DNA of 64,000 nt from Aliikangiella sp965214955 (GTDB lineage: Bacteria; Pseudomonadota; Gammaproteobacteria; Enterobacterales; Kangiellaceae), in NCBI GenBank assembly GCA_965214955.1, contig CBDCCU010000009.1, positions 620,001 to 684,000 of the forward strand, given 5' to 3'. The number at the start of each line of letters is the position of its first letter. Positions within the stretch are counted from its first letter, which is position 1. The notes beneath the pieces were generated by a model. It was not told the origin of the DNA, ran no database searches, and saw only the letters and a list, made by a program, of their open reading frames with translations. Both the position numbers and the translations under genes were made by a program. Shown here piece by piece: positions 34,489-42,361 of this stretch.

Positions 34489-36579
34489 TTATAAGTTAAT
34501 TGTATTTGAACAAGCGGTAGTTGAACCCTCTGCACAAATAGTAAAGGTATATGAACGACGTTTATTAACAGATACAGAAGTGCTTCCATCATTAGCTGTT
34601 GTATTGTTAAGGGTACCGTTTACATAAACATCTACATTTGAACCAGTAGCACCACTCCAGTTAAGGGTTACCGTGCGACCATTACCTGAACGTGAACCAG
34701 TTAAAGTAATGTCATCTGCTGGTGGCTCTTGTCCGTCAGTTACGCTAACGATTTGAGTGCTAGTATGTGAAGCACCTTCGTTATCCGTTACTGTTAAGCT
34801 AACATTGTAGTCACCTGATGCAGCAAATGTATGGTTTGCTGTTGCTGATGAACCACCGAAGCTCCAGCTATAAGAAGCAATGCTACCATCGCTATCTGAG
34901 CTTGCAGTTCCGTCGAAAGAGCAACTTAAATCAGTACAGCTATATGAGAAAGAAGCTACTGGCGCAACATTGTCTGATGGTGGGTTACCGCCGCCACAAG
35001 ATTGGGTTGCTAAGTAATCGCTAGCCGCTTTGGCTTTAACAATACCGTAACCGAAGTAATCATCACGTCCAGCAGTACCTTGATCTTCTGCTGTGGCTTT
35101 CATTGCTTCACGAACATCGGTACCTGAGCAGTTCGGGTGATTAGACCATACTAATGCAGCAATACCCGCAGCGGCAGGAGTTGCCATTGAAGTACCATCC
35201 ATATAACCGTAATCGCTTGGGCCAACATTAATGTTTATAGAAGAAGCACCAACAATTGCAGAGCGATCTTCAAGTGCTGCGCCAACAGCAGGAATAGAGG
35301 TTGAATTAGTATCACCTAAAGTACCAAATAACATACCTGCTTCATTATTAATAAGAACTGCGCCAATACCACCTGAATCTTCACAGTTTTTCACTTTGTC
35401 GTGGAAAGAGATGTTGCCACGGTCAATCACACAAACTTTACCCGATGCGCCGCCGTCAGTTGCTTCTGCAGTACCCATAAAGTAAGTTGAACCCGAAGCG
35501 TTGCCGCTATTTTCCATTGCAGATGCGGCATAACCAGAACCGTCAGCAGTCATTGTCGCCAATGTTGCGCCACCACTTGGATAAGTTGATAAAGTGGCAA
35601 CACCACCCGCTGTTACTTCTACACCAAAACCGTCGTGTGTTTCGGTAGTTGCTCGCTTACCGCGACCACTGGTAACTGTGTTGCTTGGAAACTGAGAGAA
35701 GCTTGCAATATTGTTGTCGGCATCGTTTGCACCAATCATCATTACTGACTTATAACCCGCAGGATAAGAACGAACGTTGTTACCATCATTACCCGCTGCC
35801 GCTAGTACAAGACCGCCATTATTGGTGAAGGTATTGAATGCATTTTCTTCAGTGCTATTTGCACCGCCGCCGCCAAGGCTCATGGTAATAATGTTTGCGC
35901 CTGCGTTAGTACATTTTTCTGCTGCATGGGCTAAATCAGAAGAATAGCCCCAACCTGCCGCGTTAAATACTTTAATAATGTGCATTGGAACGCCAGGAGC
36001 CATACCAACAACACCAAAACCATTATCTGCCGCACCAACGGTTCCTGCAACGTGAGTTCCGTGTGGACCACCGTCTGAATTCCAGTTGCCTGTTCCCGAA
36101 TCGTTATCACCAGTAATTACATTCCAGTCGAAATCGTAGTTTCTGCCACCGGTTTCACCTTGTGAGCCAGCAAGACCCGAGTCGATTACACAAACTTTTT
36201 GACCTGATTGTAGGGTTAACTGATTGGCTTGAGATTGATAAACCGCATAAGGGTTTAACTGCATTGATGTTGGGTCACCCGCATCATCATTATAAATAGC
36301 CGTAGGAAAACGGCGTAAATCAGCTTCTACTAATTTTACGTGAGGGTTATTTAAAAGACCTTTAACTTCTTCTAAGCTTTTTCCGCTAAATTCTGCTGCG
36401 AAAAAACCGTTACCTTCAGTTTTAAGCTCGCCGCCCATTTTTTTAGTAAGTGCTTTAACAACACCTTTTTTGCTTGCATCTACTTGAACAATATAGCGAC
36501 TATCATCAGCTAAAACACTGCTTGATGCGCCTAGAGCTATTAAAGTAGCGGCTGATAATTTAGTTAATTTTGATACCAC
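34489..36579 (-). CDS. Secreted S8 subtilase with PA insert and PKD domain
   Basis: 696 residues, GTG start behind AGGAGA. Signal peptide to ~24 (SSSVLA), I9-type propeptide ~25-90, then the subtilisin domain with catalytic Asp133 (VCVIDSG), His173 (HGTHVAGT), oxyanion Asn ~264 (AAAGND) and Ser464 (DGTSMATPAAAG). A PA domain is inserted before the Ser (~370-440, KVCVIDRGNISFHDKVKNCED). After a short NPPSDN linker comes a PKD domain (~540-615, ASFSYSCTDLSCSFDGT...YSWSFGG) and a ~75-residue beta-rich C-terminal domain with two Cys. An extracellular protein-degrading enzyme. Its upstream region shares a direct-repeat operator with the second subtilase at 40447. Confidence 0.93.
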   Translation of the reverse strand: MVSKLTKLSAATLIALGASSSVLADDSRYIVQVDASKKGVVKALTKKMGGELKTEGNGFFAAEFSGKSLEEVKGLLNNPHVKLVEADLRRFPTAIYNDDAGDPTSMQLNPYAVYQSQANQLTLQSGQKVCVIDSGLAGSQGETGGRNYDFDWNVITGDNDSGTGNWNSDGGPHGTHVAGTVGAADNGFGVVGMAPGVPMHIIKVFNAAGWGYSSDLAHAAEKCTNAGANIITMSLGGGGANSTEENAFNTFTNNGGLVLAAAGNDGNNVRSYPAGYKSVMMIGANDADNNIASFSQFPSNTVTSGRGKRATTETHDGFGVEVTAGGVATLSTYPSGGATLATMTADGSGYAASAMENSGNASGSTYFMGTAEATDGGASGKVCVIDRGNISFHDKVKNCEDSGGIGAVLINNEAGMLFGTLGDTNSTSIPAVGAALEDRSAIVGASSININVGPSDYGYMDGTSMATPAAAGIAALVWSNHPNCSGTDVREAMKATAEDQGTAGRDDYFGYGIVKAKAASDYLATQSCGGGNPPSDNVAPVASFSYSCTDLSCSFDGTASSDSDGSIASYSWSFGGSSATANHTFAASGDYNVSLTVTDNEGASHTSTQIVSVTDGQEPPADDITLTGSRSGNGRTVTLNWSGATGSNVDVYVNGTLNNTTANDGSTSVSVNKRRSYTFTICAEGSTTACSNTINL

Positions 36580-36658
36580 GATAGGATCTCCTGATTTGTT
36601 TTCAATTTTAGAGTTGCTATTAGCTAAAAGGAGAGATTGTTTTATTATTGATAGTCGT

Positions 36659-36709
36659 CTGAAATAAGTGGTGCTTCTTGAGTGAGCGCTATTGTTATAC
36701 TTATTTCAG
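36659..36709. promoter_or_regulatory. Inverted repeat upstream of the subtilase
   Basis: CTGAAATAAGT (36659-36669) and ACTTATTTCAG (36699-36709), a perfect 11-bp inverted repeat with a 29-base spacer, 80-130 bp upstream of the start codon. It could be a leader hairpin or a regulator site; no family is assigned. Confidence 0.35.
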
Positions 36710-36764
36710 CCCCTCCATAAGCATGAACAGATTATTGAGTAATAATCGTGATTTGAGATAGTCG

Positions 36765-36799
36765 AAATCCGACAAATTTTAGTACAAATCCGACAAATT
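36765..36799 (+). promoter_or_regulatory. Direct-repeat operator, site 1
   Basis: AAATCCGACAAATT occurs twice, at 36765 and 36786, exactly 21 bp apart; the second copy is preceded by GTAC. The same element with the same 21-bp spacing is found at 40166-40195 upstream of the other subtilase. AraC-family proteins are known to bind direct half-sites two helical turns apart, and an AraC-domain hybrid kinase gene lies between these two sites. Confidence 0.6.
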
Positions 36800-36859
36800 G
36801 ATTTTTTTTGTGAAATATTTACCTATTTTTAGTGCAATTTTTGTATTTTTGTTAGGTTG

Positions 36860-37001
36860 TATACCCGTTCTCCTTCAAGATGTATGTTTCAGCAAGACAG
36901 TAAGCTATCCTATTTGAGGCATTAATGCGCAGGATTAGTCATTCTAATTCAAGCTTTTTGGCTAAACACTGTAACAAGCATCTTGAAGGAGGACGGGTAT
37001 A
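36860..37001. repeat. 142-bp MITE-like element with 23-bp terminal inverted repeats
   Basis: Left end TATACCCGTTCTCC-TTCAAGATG and right end CATCTTGAA-GGAGGACGGGTATA are inverted copies with one mismatch. The interior has no gene. A solitary half-element of the same family is at 45576. It lies between the subtilase promoter region and the end of the hybrid kinase gene. Confidence 0.7.
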
Positions 37002-37014
37002 TATCCATCATTCA

Positions 37015-40000
37015 CTAAAATGATTTTTGAAACTGAGTTGGAGTAACACCATAGCTTTCTTTAAAGCAACGCCCAAAATATGATTGACTGGTAAAACCGC
37101 AAGACTGTGCAACTAGCCCAATGGTTTCTCCCGACTCTAGCATTGCTTTGGCCTTTTGCAATCTGAACTGTTTAATGGCATCTAGTGGACTGGTTCCTAA
37201 TACCGATTTGATTTTACGTTGAATTTGACGATCACTCATAGCCATTTCATTCGCTAAATCGAGCACTGAATAATTTGAGTTTTCATAGTTTTTTTCAAAG
37301 ATCTTTTCCAAATCATCAATGAAAGGATCTTTTATTGAATGCTCAGCATCATTTTTTCCCAGTTGAAGCTGCTCCATCAATTTGCTTTGCAGTTTAGCTC
37401 TTGAATTAAGCAAGTTATTGACTCTTAGCGCTAGTTCTTTAGCATTAAACGGCTTGTTTAAATAATCATCAGCCTGATGCTCTAATCCTTTTAGTTTACT
37501 TTCGCTGTCACTACGAGCGGTGAGTAAAATCACTGGAATATGCGAGGTCATTGAGGTTTTCTTTAGGGTCTTTAAAAGCTGAAAACCATTTATTTCTGGC
37601 ATCATAACATCAGAAACAACAATGTCTGGTAAATAATCCATGGCTAACCTTAATCCTTCTTTACCATTATCAGCCAGCAAACATTGGTGATGTGGTGATA
37701 ACACCTCATTGATATGTGCTAGCATATCAGGGTTATCTTCAACGATTAATATAGCATTTTTAGACTTTTGCAAGGGCTTGTTTTTAACCAAAGAGCTTGA
37801 TTCAATATTCTCAATTTTTAGGTTTTGTTGAATAGACTTGCTTAAAGCTGGTTGAGCAGTAGTTATTTGAGCGGTGTTAATACTGGCTTCATGTTGCTCG
37901 ACCGCTTGATTTATCAAAAGCTTAAATGTTGAGCCTTTATTCGGCTTTGAATTGACAGTAATTTCCCATTTCATACTCTGGCAGAGCTCATGAACTAGAG
38001 CTAATCCTATACCAACCCCTTGTACTCTTTCTGTTTCTTTATTTTTAACTCGATGAAAACGTTGAAAAATTTGCTTAAGCTCTTCTGAGGCAATACCAAC
38101 ACCAGTATCGCTTATTAGTAATTGAAATTTCTGATCAATTAAACTTAATTCAACTTTAACTCTACCTTTTAGCGTGTATTTAAAAGCATTAGAAATTAAA
38201 TTAAAGCAAATTTTTTCAGCCGCCTGACTACTTCCATTTACCCAAGCCTCTTTAGGAATATTGTAGGTAAATTCTAATTTTTGATTTTTTGCTATTTCTT
38301 CAAAAGAAGCACAAACAAATTTAACTAATGGTGCAATATTAAAGGTTGATATTTTTATAGGATCATTGGCAATGCGAGATAACTCAAGTAATTGCTCTAC
38401 CATTTTAATCATTCTAAGCGCATTTCTTTTAGCTGTCTTTAGTTGCTCTTGAATGGGATGGTCACTCAGATGTGAGAGCAAATTATCAATAACACCATTA
38501 ATAATGGTTAAAGGTGTTCTAAACTCGTGAGAGATATTTTGAGCAAATTCATCTTTCAGTTTTAAAGCTTGTTGTTCAGCTAGCTTTTGTTCTTGAATAT
38601 TAATGAGCGATATAACAATTAAGCCTTCTTGATCGCTTTTATCGGGAGAAACACTAGCGTGTACAGGTAATGCTTTGTTTTTGTTGGTGGTAATGGTGGC
38701 TTCTACTTCAATTCCTTCATTGCTGTTGAGTAGCTTTTGACGATAGCTTTGATAGGTGAATAATCGGTTCAGCTCGCCTTGTGCTTGTGTGATCTCAATA
38801 AAAGGTTTGCCAATCATTGCTGATTCTGCAATGCCAATAAGCTCACTAGCAGCAGGGTTACAAGATTGAATGATATCTTGATAATTTAAAGTGAACATTG
38901 CGTTGTGTGTGGTTTCTAGAATAGCCTTGTTTGATGCAGCTTGCGCTTTTAAACTTTGAGCTTGCTGTTGCATTCTAAGCTCTAGCGCACGAATGGATTT
39001 TTGTTTATTAAAAATTTCATTTTTCAAATTTTTCTCTGAGCGATGTAGCATAATTAACTGCATCGCTGAGAAAATTAATCCAATAGAAAGCCATAAATTA
39101 AAGAAGTTCGATTGTATGGCACTTAGACTGCTAAACCATTGTGGGTTATTAGTAATAAGCTTTTCGAGTAAAAAACAACTAATAACAAAGAATATCGGGC
39201 TATTTAAAAAGTGGGTATTAGAAAAGTTGTGATGGTTTAATTTGTCCATCTGACGAGGATTACTGTTAATCCTAAGTCCAAGTAAGATCAATAGATAAGG
39301 GATATACCAGAGCCAGTCGGCAAAAGTTCCATGTTTTAGCTCTAAAATAGAAGAATAATGAAGTGCTTCAAGTAAGTCAGTTGAAAACCAAAAACAAAAA
39401 GCCAAACCAAATAAAGAAAATGTTATTCCATCAGTTTTACGATGTACCCAAGCTAAGTTGAACCAGCGTAGTATTAAATAAGTGTCCATTAAAATATAAA
39501 AAACAAAGGAATAATGGATATTACTTGTTTGGTTGTTATTGGTTAGTATCAAAAAGATAAAGGCACCCAAAGTAAAAGATAGGCTTGCTCCCCATATTAG
39601 TAAGTTAGGTAAAGCGAGCAATTGATGAGCTTTGGTATAGTTTTTTACCTCTATAGCGGCAATCATTAAGGCAAAAAATAGAAAATACGCCAATTCCCTG
39701 AGTATCTCAGTGCTTGCTATTGAAATTTTATCCCATAGGGTAATTTTTAATACGCTTATTGCAAACCAGCTAAGAAATGCGCCTGCAAGTAGAATCCAAT
39801 AGATAGGATCAACCAGAGAATCAGTATTTTTTAATGCCAGAAAAACGGCAGATATAACAAAAGATAGAAACACAAAGTCTGAATACCATTGGCTAAAATG
39901 ACTTAATGTTGCATTTGGTAAAAATAAGTAGCAGGCCAGTAGTATTGCTGTGAATATTACAAGAATTAGATTAAAGGTGTCTTTAAAATATCGAGAAACT

Positions 40001-40038
40001 TGTATGAACTTGTTTTTGGTGGCTACATTTTGAGACAT
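37015..40038 (-). CDS. Membrane hybrid histidine kinase with receiver and AraC-type DNA-binding domain
   Basis: 1007 residues; a complete two-component system in one chain. ~20-335: about ten membrane helices; ~340-370 coiled coil; ~372-490 PAS; HisKA with His504 (NISHEFRTPLT); HATPase ~600-710 (NLISNAFKYT, DTGVGIA, GVGIGLALVHELC); receiver ~762-885 with Asp ~809 (VVSDVMMPEINGF) and Lys in LNKPFN; ~905-1005 AraC HTH (NYSVLDLANEMAMSDRQIQRKIK ends; SCGFTSQSYFGRCFKESYGVTPTQF). The DNA-binding part is therefore membrane-tethered. It lies between two secreted-subtilase genes whose upstream regions share a direct repeat, its likely binding site. Confidence 0.93.
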   Translation of the reverse strand: MSQNVATKNKFIQVSRYFKDTFNLILVIFTAILLACYLFLPNATLSHFSQWYSDFVFLSFVISAVFLALKNTDSLVDPIYWILLAGAFLSWFAISVLKITLWDKISIASTEILRELAYFLFFALMIAAIEVKNYTKAHQLLALPNLLIWGASLSFTLGAFIFLILTNNNQTSNIHYSFVFYILMDTYLILRWFNLAWVHRKTDGITFSLFGLAFCFWFSTDLLEALHYSSILELKHGTFADWLWYIPYLLILLGLRINSNPRQMDKLNHHNFSNTHFLNSPIFFVISCFLLEKLITNNPQWFSSLSAIQSNFFNLWLSIGLIFSAMQLIMLHRSEKNLKNEIFNKQKSIRALELRMQQQAQSLKAQAASNKAILETTHNAMFTLNYQDIIQSCNPAASELIGIAESAMIGKPFIEITQAQGELNRLFTYQSYRQKLLNSNEGIEVEATITTNKNKALPVHASVSPDKSDQEGLIVISLINIQEQKLAEQQALKLKDEFAQNISHEFRTPLTIINGVIDNLLSHLSDHPIQEQLKTAKRNALRMIKMVEQLLELSRIANDPIKISTFNIAPLVKFVCASFEEIAKNQKLEFTYNIPKEAWVNGSSQAAEKICFNLISNAFKYTLKGRVKVELSLIDQKFQLLISDTGVGIASEELKQIFQRFHRVKNKETERVQGVGIGLALVHELCQSMKWEITVNSKPNKGSTFKLLINQAVEQHEASINTAQITTAQPALSKSIQQNLKIENIESSSLVKNKPLQKSKNAILIVEDNPDMLAHINEVLSPHHQCLLADNGKEGLRLAMDYLPDIVVSDVMMPEINGFQLLKTLKKTSMTSHIPVILLTARSDSESKLKGLEHQADDYLNKPFNAKELALRVNNLLNSRAKLQSKLMEQLQLGKNDAEHSIKDPFIDDLEKIFEKNYENSNYSVLDLANEMAMSDRQIQRKIKSVLGTSPLDAIKQFRLQKAKAMLESGETIGLVAQSCGFTSQSYFGRCFKESYGVTPTQFQKSF

Positions 40039-40165
40039 TGATTAGTATTTTTCTTTTGTTAAATTGTGTGCAGTTAAACCTATACCTTTAATAGTGTCAC
40101 GAAAAAGGTAATGTTTTGCCAATATTGACTCGGTTTTACCTTTTTAAATTAAAAAGCAATATTAA

Positions 40166-40195
40166 AAATCCGACATCAATTCGTACAAATCCGAC
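40166..40195 (+). promoter_or_regulatory. Direct-repeat operator, site 2
   Basis: AAATCCGAC at 40166 and 40187, 21 bp apart, with the second copy inside GTACAAATCCGAC exactly as at site 1 (36783-36794). It lies in the 408-bp divergent region between the hybrid kinase (about 130 bp from its start) and the second subtilase (about 250 bp from its start). The rest of this region is AT-rich, with a small TTTTACA/TGTAAAA hairpin near 40293-40309. Confidence 0.6.
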
Positions 40196-40446
40196 TAATA
40201 TTTAATAAATTGGTAATTTTGCACAAAATCCAATCAATTGTGCTTTTTTCTTAAGGTAAAAACGGCTAATCTTGGTAACTAGATAAACATTTTTTTACAT
40301 TTGTAAAAATTTGCGACTGATACTTTTTTAAAAAGGGAAGAATTATAGAACATTTTGAAACGGAGTTTAAAAAGCCTATCAATAAAATATCAGAGCTTAT
40401 GTTTATTAATTAATAATATTAAATTTTTATACTTATAGGTTAATTG

Positions 40447-42285
40447 ATGAAGAGCATAAATAGTAGCAAGCAAATAATTACAATCAAAATTATACTAATA
40501 TCTGTTTTAGTGCTTGCTTACCAAGTTATCAGTTCTAACCGTGTTACTGATGATAGCTTGGCTGATAATCTCCCTCAAGCAAACACCGCCCAGTTAGTAG
40601 AAAGCTATATAGTGCAGCATGAAAATGCAGAAAATATGGTTTTGGCACTGGGTGTAGAAGTTACTCACCAACTAAAACTAATACAGTCAATAGCAGCAAA
40701 TCTTACTAATGCTCAGGTAACCAAGTTAAAATCGTTAGGTGCAAAGGTTATTAGTAATTATTCTGTGAAATCGAATGGCTGGGCACTAGGTCAACGAGTT
40801 AACTTTACTCCATCATCTGCAGTTGAACTTACTCGCGCTAAAACATTGCATGAACAAGGGATTTTAGGTGATGGTGTGACCATGGTTATTGTAGATAGTG
40901 GTGTAAAAAGCATGAGCGGCTTAAGGCAAGACGCCTATGGTAGACACCGTGTTTATGGCACTTATAACGCAATAAAAAACAGTGTTTCAAATAATGACGA
41001 TGAAAATAGTGGTCATGGCACACACGTTGCCAGCGTGGCATTAAACAGTGAGCGTGATGTACAAGGTCGCTATTATGGCATTGCGCCTAATACGCGTTTA
41101 ATTAGTGTTAAAGCGTTTGATGATCATGGAAATGGCAATTATGCCGATGTAATTCGTGGTATTGAGTGGGCTATTTATTTTAAAGACACTTACAACATTC
41201 GCGTATTAAACCTTTCTTTTAGTGCCGAGCCTCGTTCATATTATTGGCAAGATCCTGTTAATCAAGCGGTTATGAAAGCTTGGCAAGCAGGTATTGTGGT
41301 AGTGACATCGTCCGGAAATCGCGGTAATAGTGCGGGTAATATTGGCGTACCAGGCAATGTTCCTTATGTTATTACCGTTGGTGCGGTAACAGACGCTTAT
41401 ACTCCCGATGATTTTAGCGACGACAGAATGGCTAAGTTTTCATCGGCAGGACCAACATTTGAACGCTTTGTAAAGCCCGATGTGGTTGCACCTGGTGGTC
41501 ATGTAATGGGGTTAATGAGTTCTAAAATGAACTTAGCGCAGCAGCATCCTGAATTTCATGATGGTGGAAAATATTTCACTATGTCGGGTACTTCTCAATC
41601 CGCCGCTGTGGTTAGTGGTGTTGTCGCATTAATGTTAAGCGATAACTCAAGCCTAACACCCGATCAGGTAAAATGTCGTTTAATGCATTCAGCAAGACCC
41701 GCCAGAAATGAAGATGGAAGCTGGGCTTACCCTCCTTTTTTACAGGGTATGGGACAAGTTGATGCGGTAGCAGCAATTAAAAATACCCAAAATGATTGTG
41801 CTAATAAAGGTTTGGATATTGCCAAAGATTTAAGCGGTGAACAGCATTATGCTGGCTCAGCTATGATGGATGAAGCTGGTCAATTTTATCTAAAAGGTTT
41901 TGAAACTCAAAAGTGGAATGGTGAGTTAAAAGGAACGCAAGGGTATTATTGGTGGAATGCTAATACGGTTGCCGATGCCAGCCTTTGGGGTGATGCCAGT
42001 CTTTGGGGTGATGCCAGTCTTTGGGGTGATGCCAGTCTTTGGGGTGATGCTAGCCTTTGGGGCGATGCTAGCCTTTGGGGTGATGCCAGTCTCTGGGGCG
42101 ATGCTAGCCTTTGGGGTGATGCCAGTCTTTGGGGTGATGCCAGTCTTTGGGGCGATGCTAGCCTTTGGGGTGATGCCAGTCTCTGGGGCGATGCTAGTCT
42201 CTGGGGTGATGCCAGTCTTTGGGGCGATGCCAGTCTCTGGGGTGATTCTCATATTGCGATTAATGTCTGGGTTGAGCAAGATTAA
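40447..42285 (+). CDS. S8 subtilase with 15 C-terminal DASLWG repeats
   Basis: 612 residues from the ATG at 40447 (TTG three bases earlier). Signal anchor/peptide ~13-30 (TIKIILISVLVLAYQVI), propeptide-like region, then catalytic Asp150 (MVIVDSGV), His190 (SGHGTHVAS), Asn ~291 (SSGNRGN) and Ser383 (MSGTSQSAAVVSG). After a ~60-residue linker, residues 510-599 are fifteen exact DASLWG hexapeptides, then SHIAINVWVEQD. No PKD or pro-C-terminal domain. The repeat could be an anchoring, stabilising or amyloid-like stalk; its role is unknown. Divergent from the hybrid kinase; a terminator follows. Confidence 0.9.
   Translation: MKSINSSKQIITIKIILISVLVLAYQVISSNRVTDDSLADNLPQANTAQLVESYIVQHENAENMVLALGVEVTHQLKLIQSIAANLTNAQVTKLKSLGAKVISNYSVKSNGWALGQRVNFTPSSAVELTRAKTLHEQGILGDGVTMVIVDSGVKSMSGLRQDAYGRHRVYGTYNAIKNSVSNNDDENSGHGTHVASVALNSERDVQGRYYGIAPNTRLISVKAFDDHGNGNYADVIRGIEWAIYFKDTYNIRVLNLSFSAEPRSYYWQDPVNQAVMKAWQAGIVVVTSSGNRGNSAGNIGVPGNVPYVITVGAVTDAYTPDDFSDDRMAKFSSAGPTFERFVKPDVVAPGGHVMGLMSSKMNLAQQHPEFHDGGKYFTMSGTSQSAAVVSGVVALMLSDNSSLTPDQVKCRLMHSARPARNEDGSWAYPPFLQGMGQVDAVAAIKNTQNDCANKGLDIAKDLSGEQHYAGSAMMDEAGQFYLKGFETQKWNGELKGTQGYYWWNANTVADASLWGDASLWGDASLWGDASLWGDASLWGDASLWGDASLWGDASLWGDASLWGDASLWGDASLWGDASLWGDASLWGDASLWGDASLWGDSHIAINVWVEQD
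41974..42243 (+). repeat. 18-bp coding tandem repeat (15 units)
   Basis: Fifteen head-to-tail 18-bp units of the type GATGCCAGTCTTTGGGGT, differing only at synonymous positions (GCC/GCT, AGT/AGC, CTT/CTC, GGT/GGC). Perfect protein conservation with a few silent variants points to recent expansion under selection. The unit number is likely to vary between strains. Confidence 0.95.
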
Positions 42286-42311
42286 TAATAAAACCAATAT
42301 TATTCGTTTGT

Positions 42312-42337
42312 AAGCCGTGTCAAAGCACGGCTTTTTT
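42312..42337 (+). terminator. Intrinsic terminator after the DASLWG subtilase
   Basis: AAGCCGTG-TCAAAG-CACGGCTT followed by TTTT, 27 bp after the stop. It overlaps the region upstream of the next gene, which supports that gene starting at 42362 rather than at an in-frame codon inside the hairpin. Confidence 0.88.
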
Positions 42338-42361
42338 ATGTCAAATTATTGTATCGAGATT

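Noticed and set aside
41974..42243. CRISPR-like array of short repeats
   Set aside because: Units are 18 bp with no spacers and code in frame for DASLWG; it is a coding tandem repeat.
41926..42313. Open frames on both strands across the DASLWG repeats
   Set aside because: An 18-bp repeat without stops keeps every frame open; their proteins are simple Met/Phe/Gly- or Ile/Thr/Pro-type repeats, and the protease frame alone has real domains.
42317..42361. Upstream in-frame start of the propeller protein
   Set aside because: It lies within the hairpin of the preceding terminator and would put extra residues before a good signal peptide.
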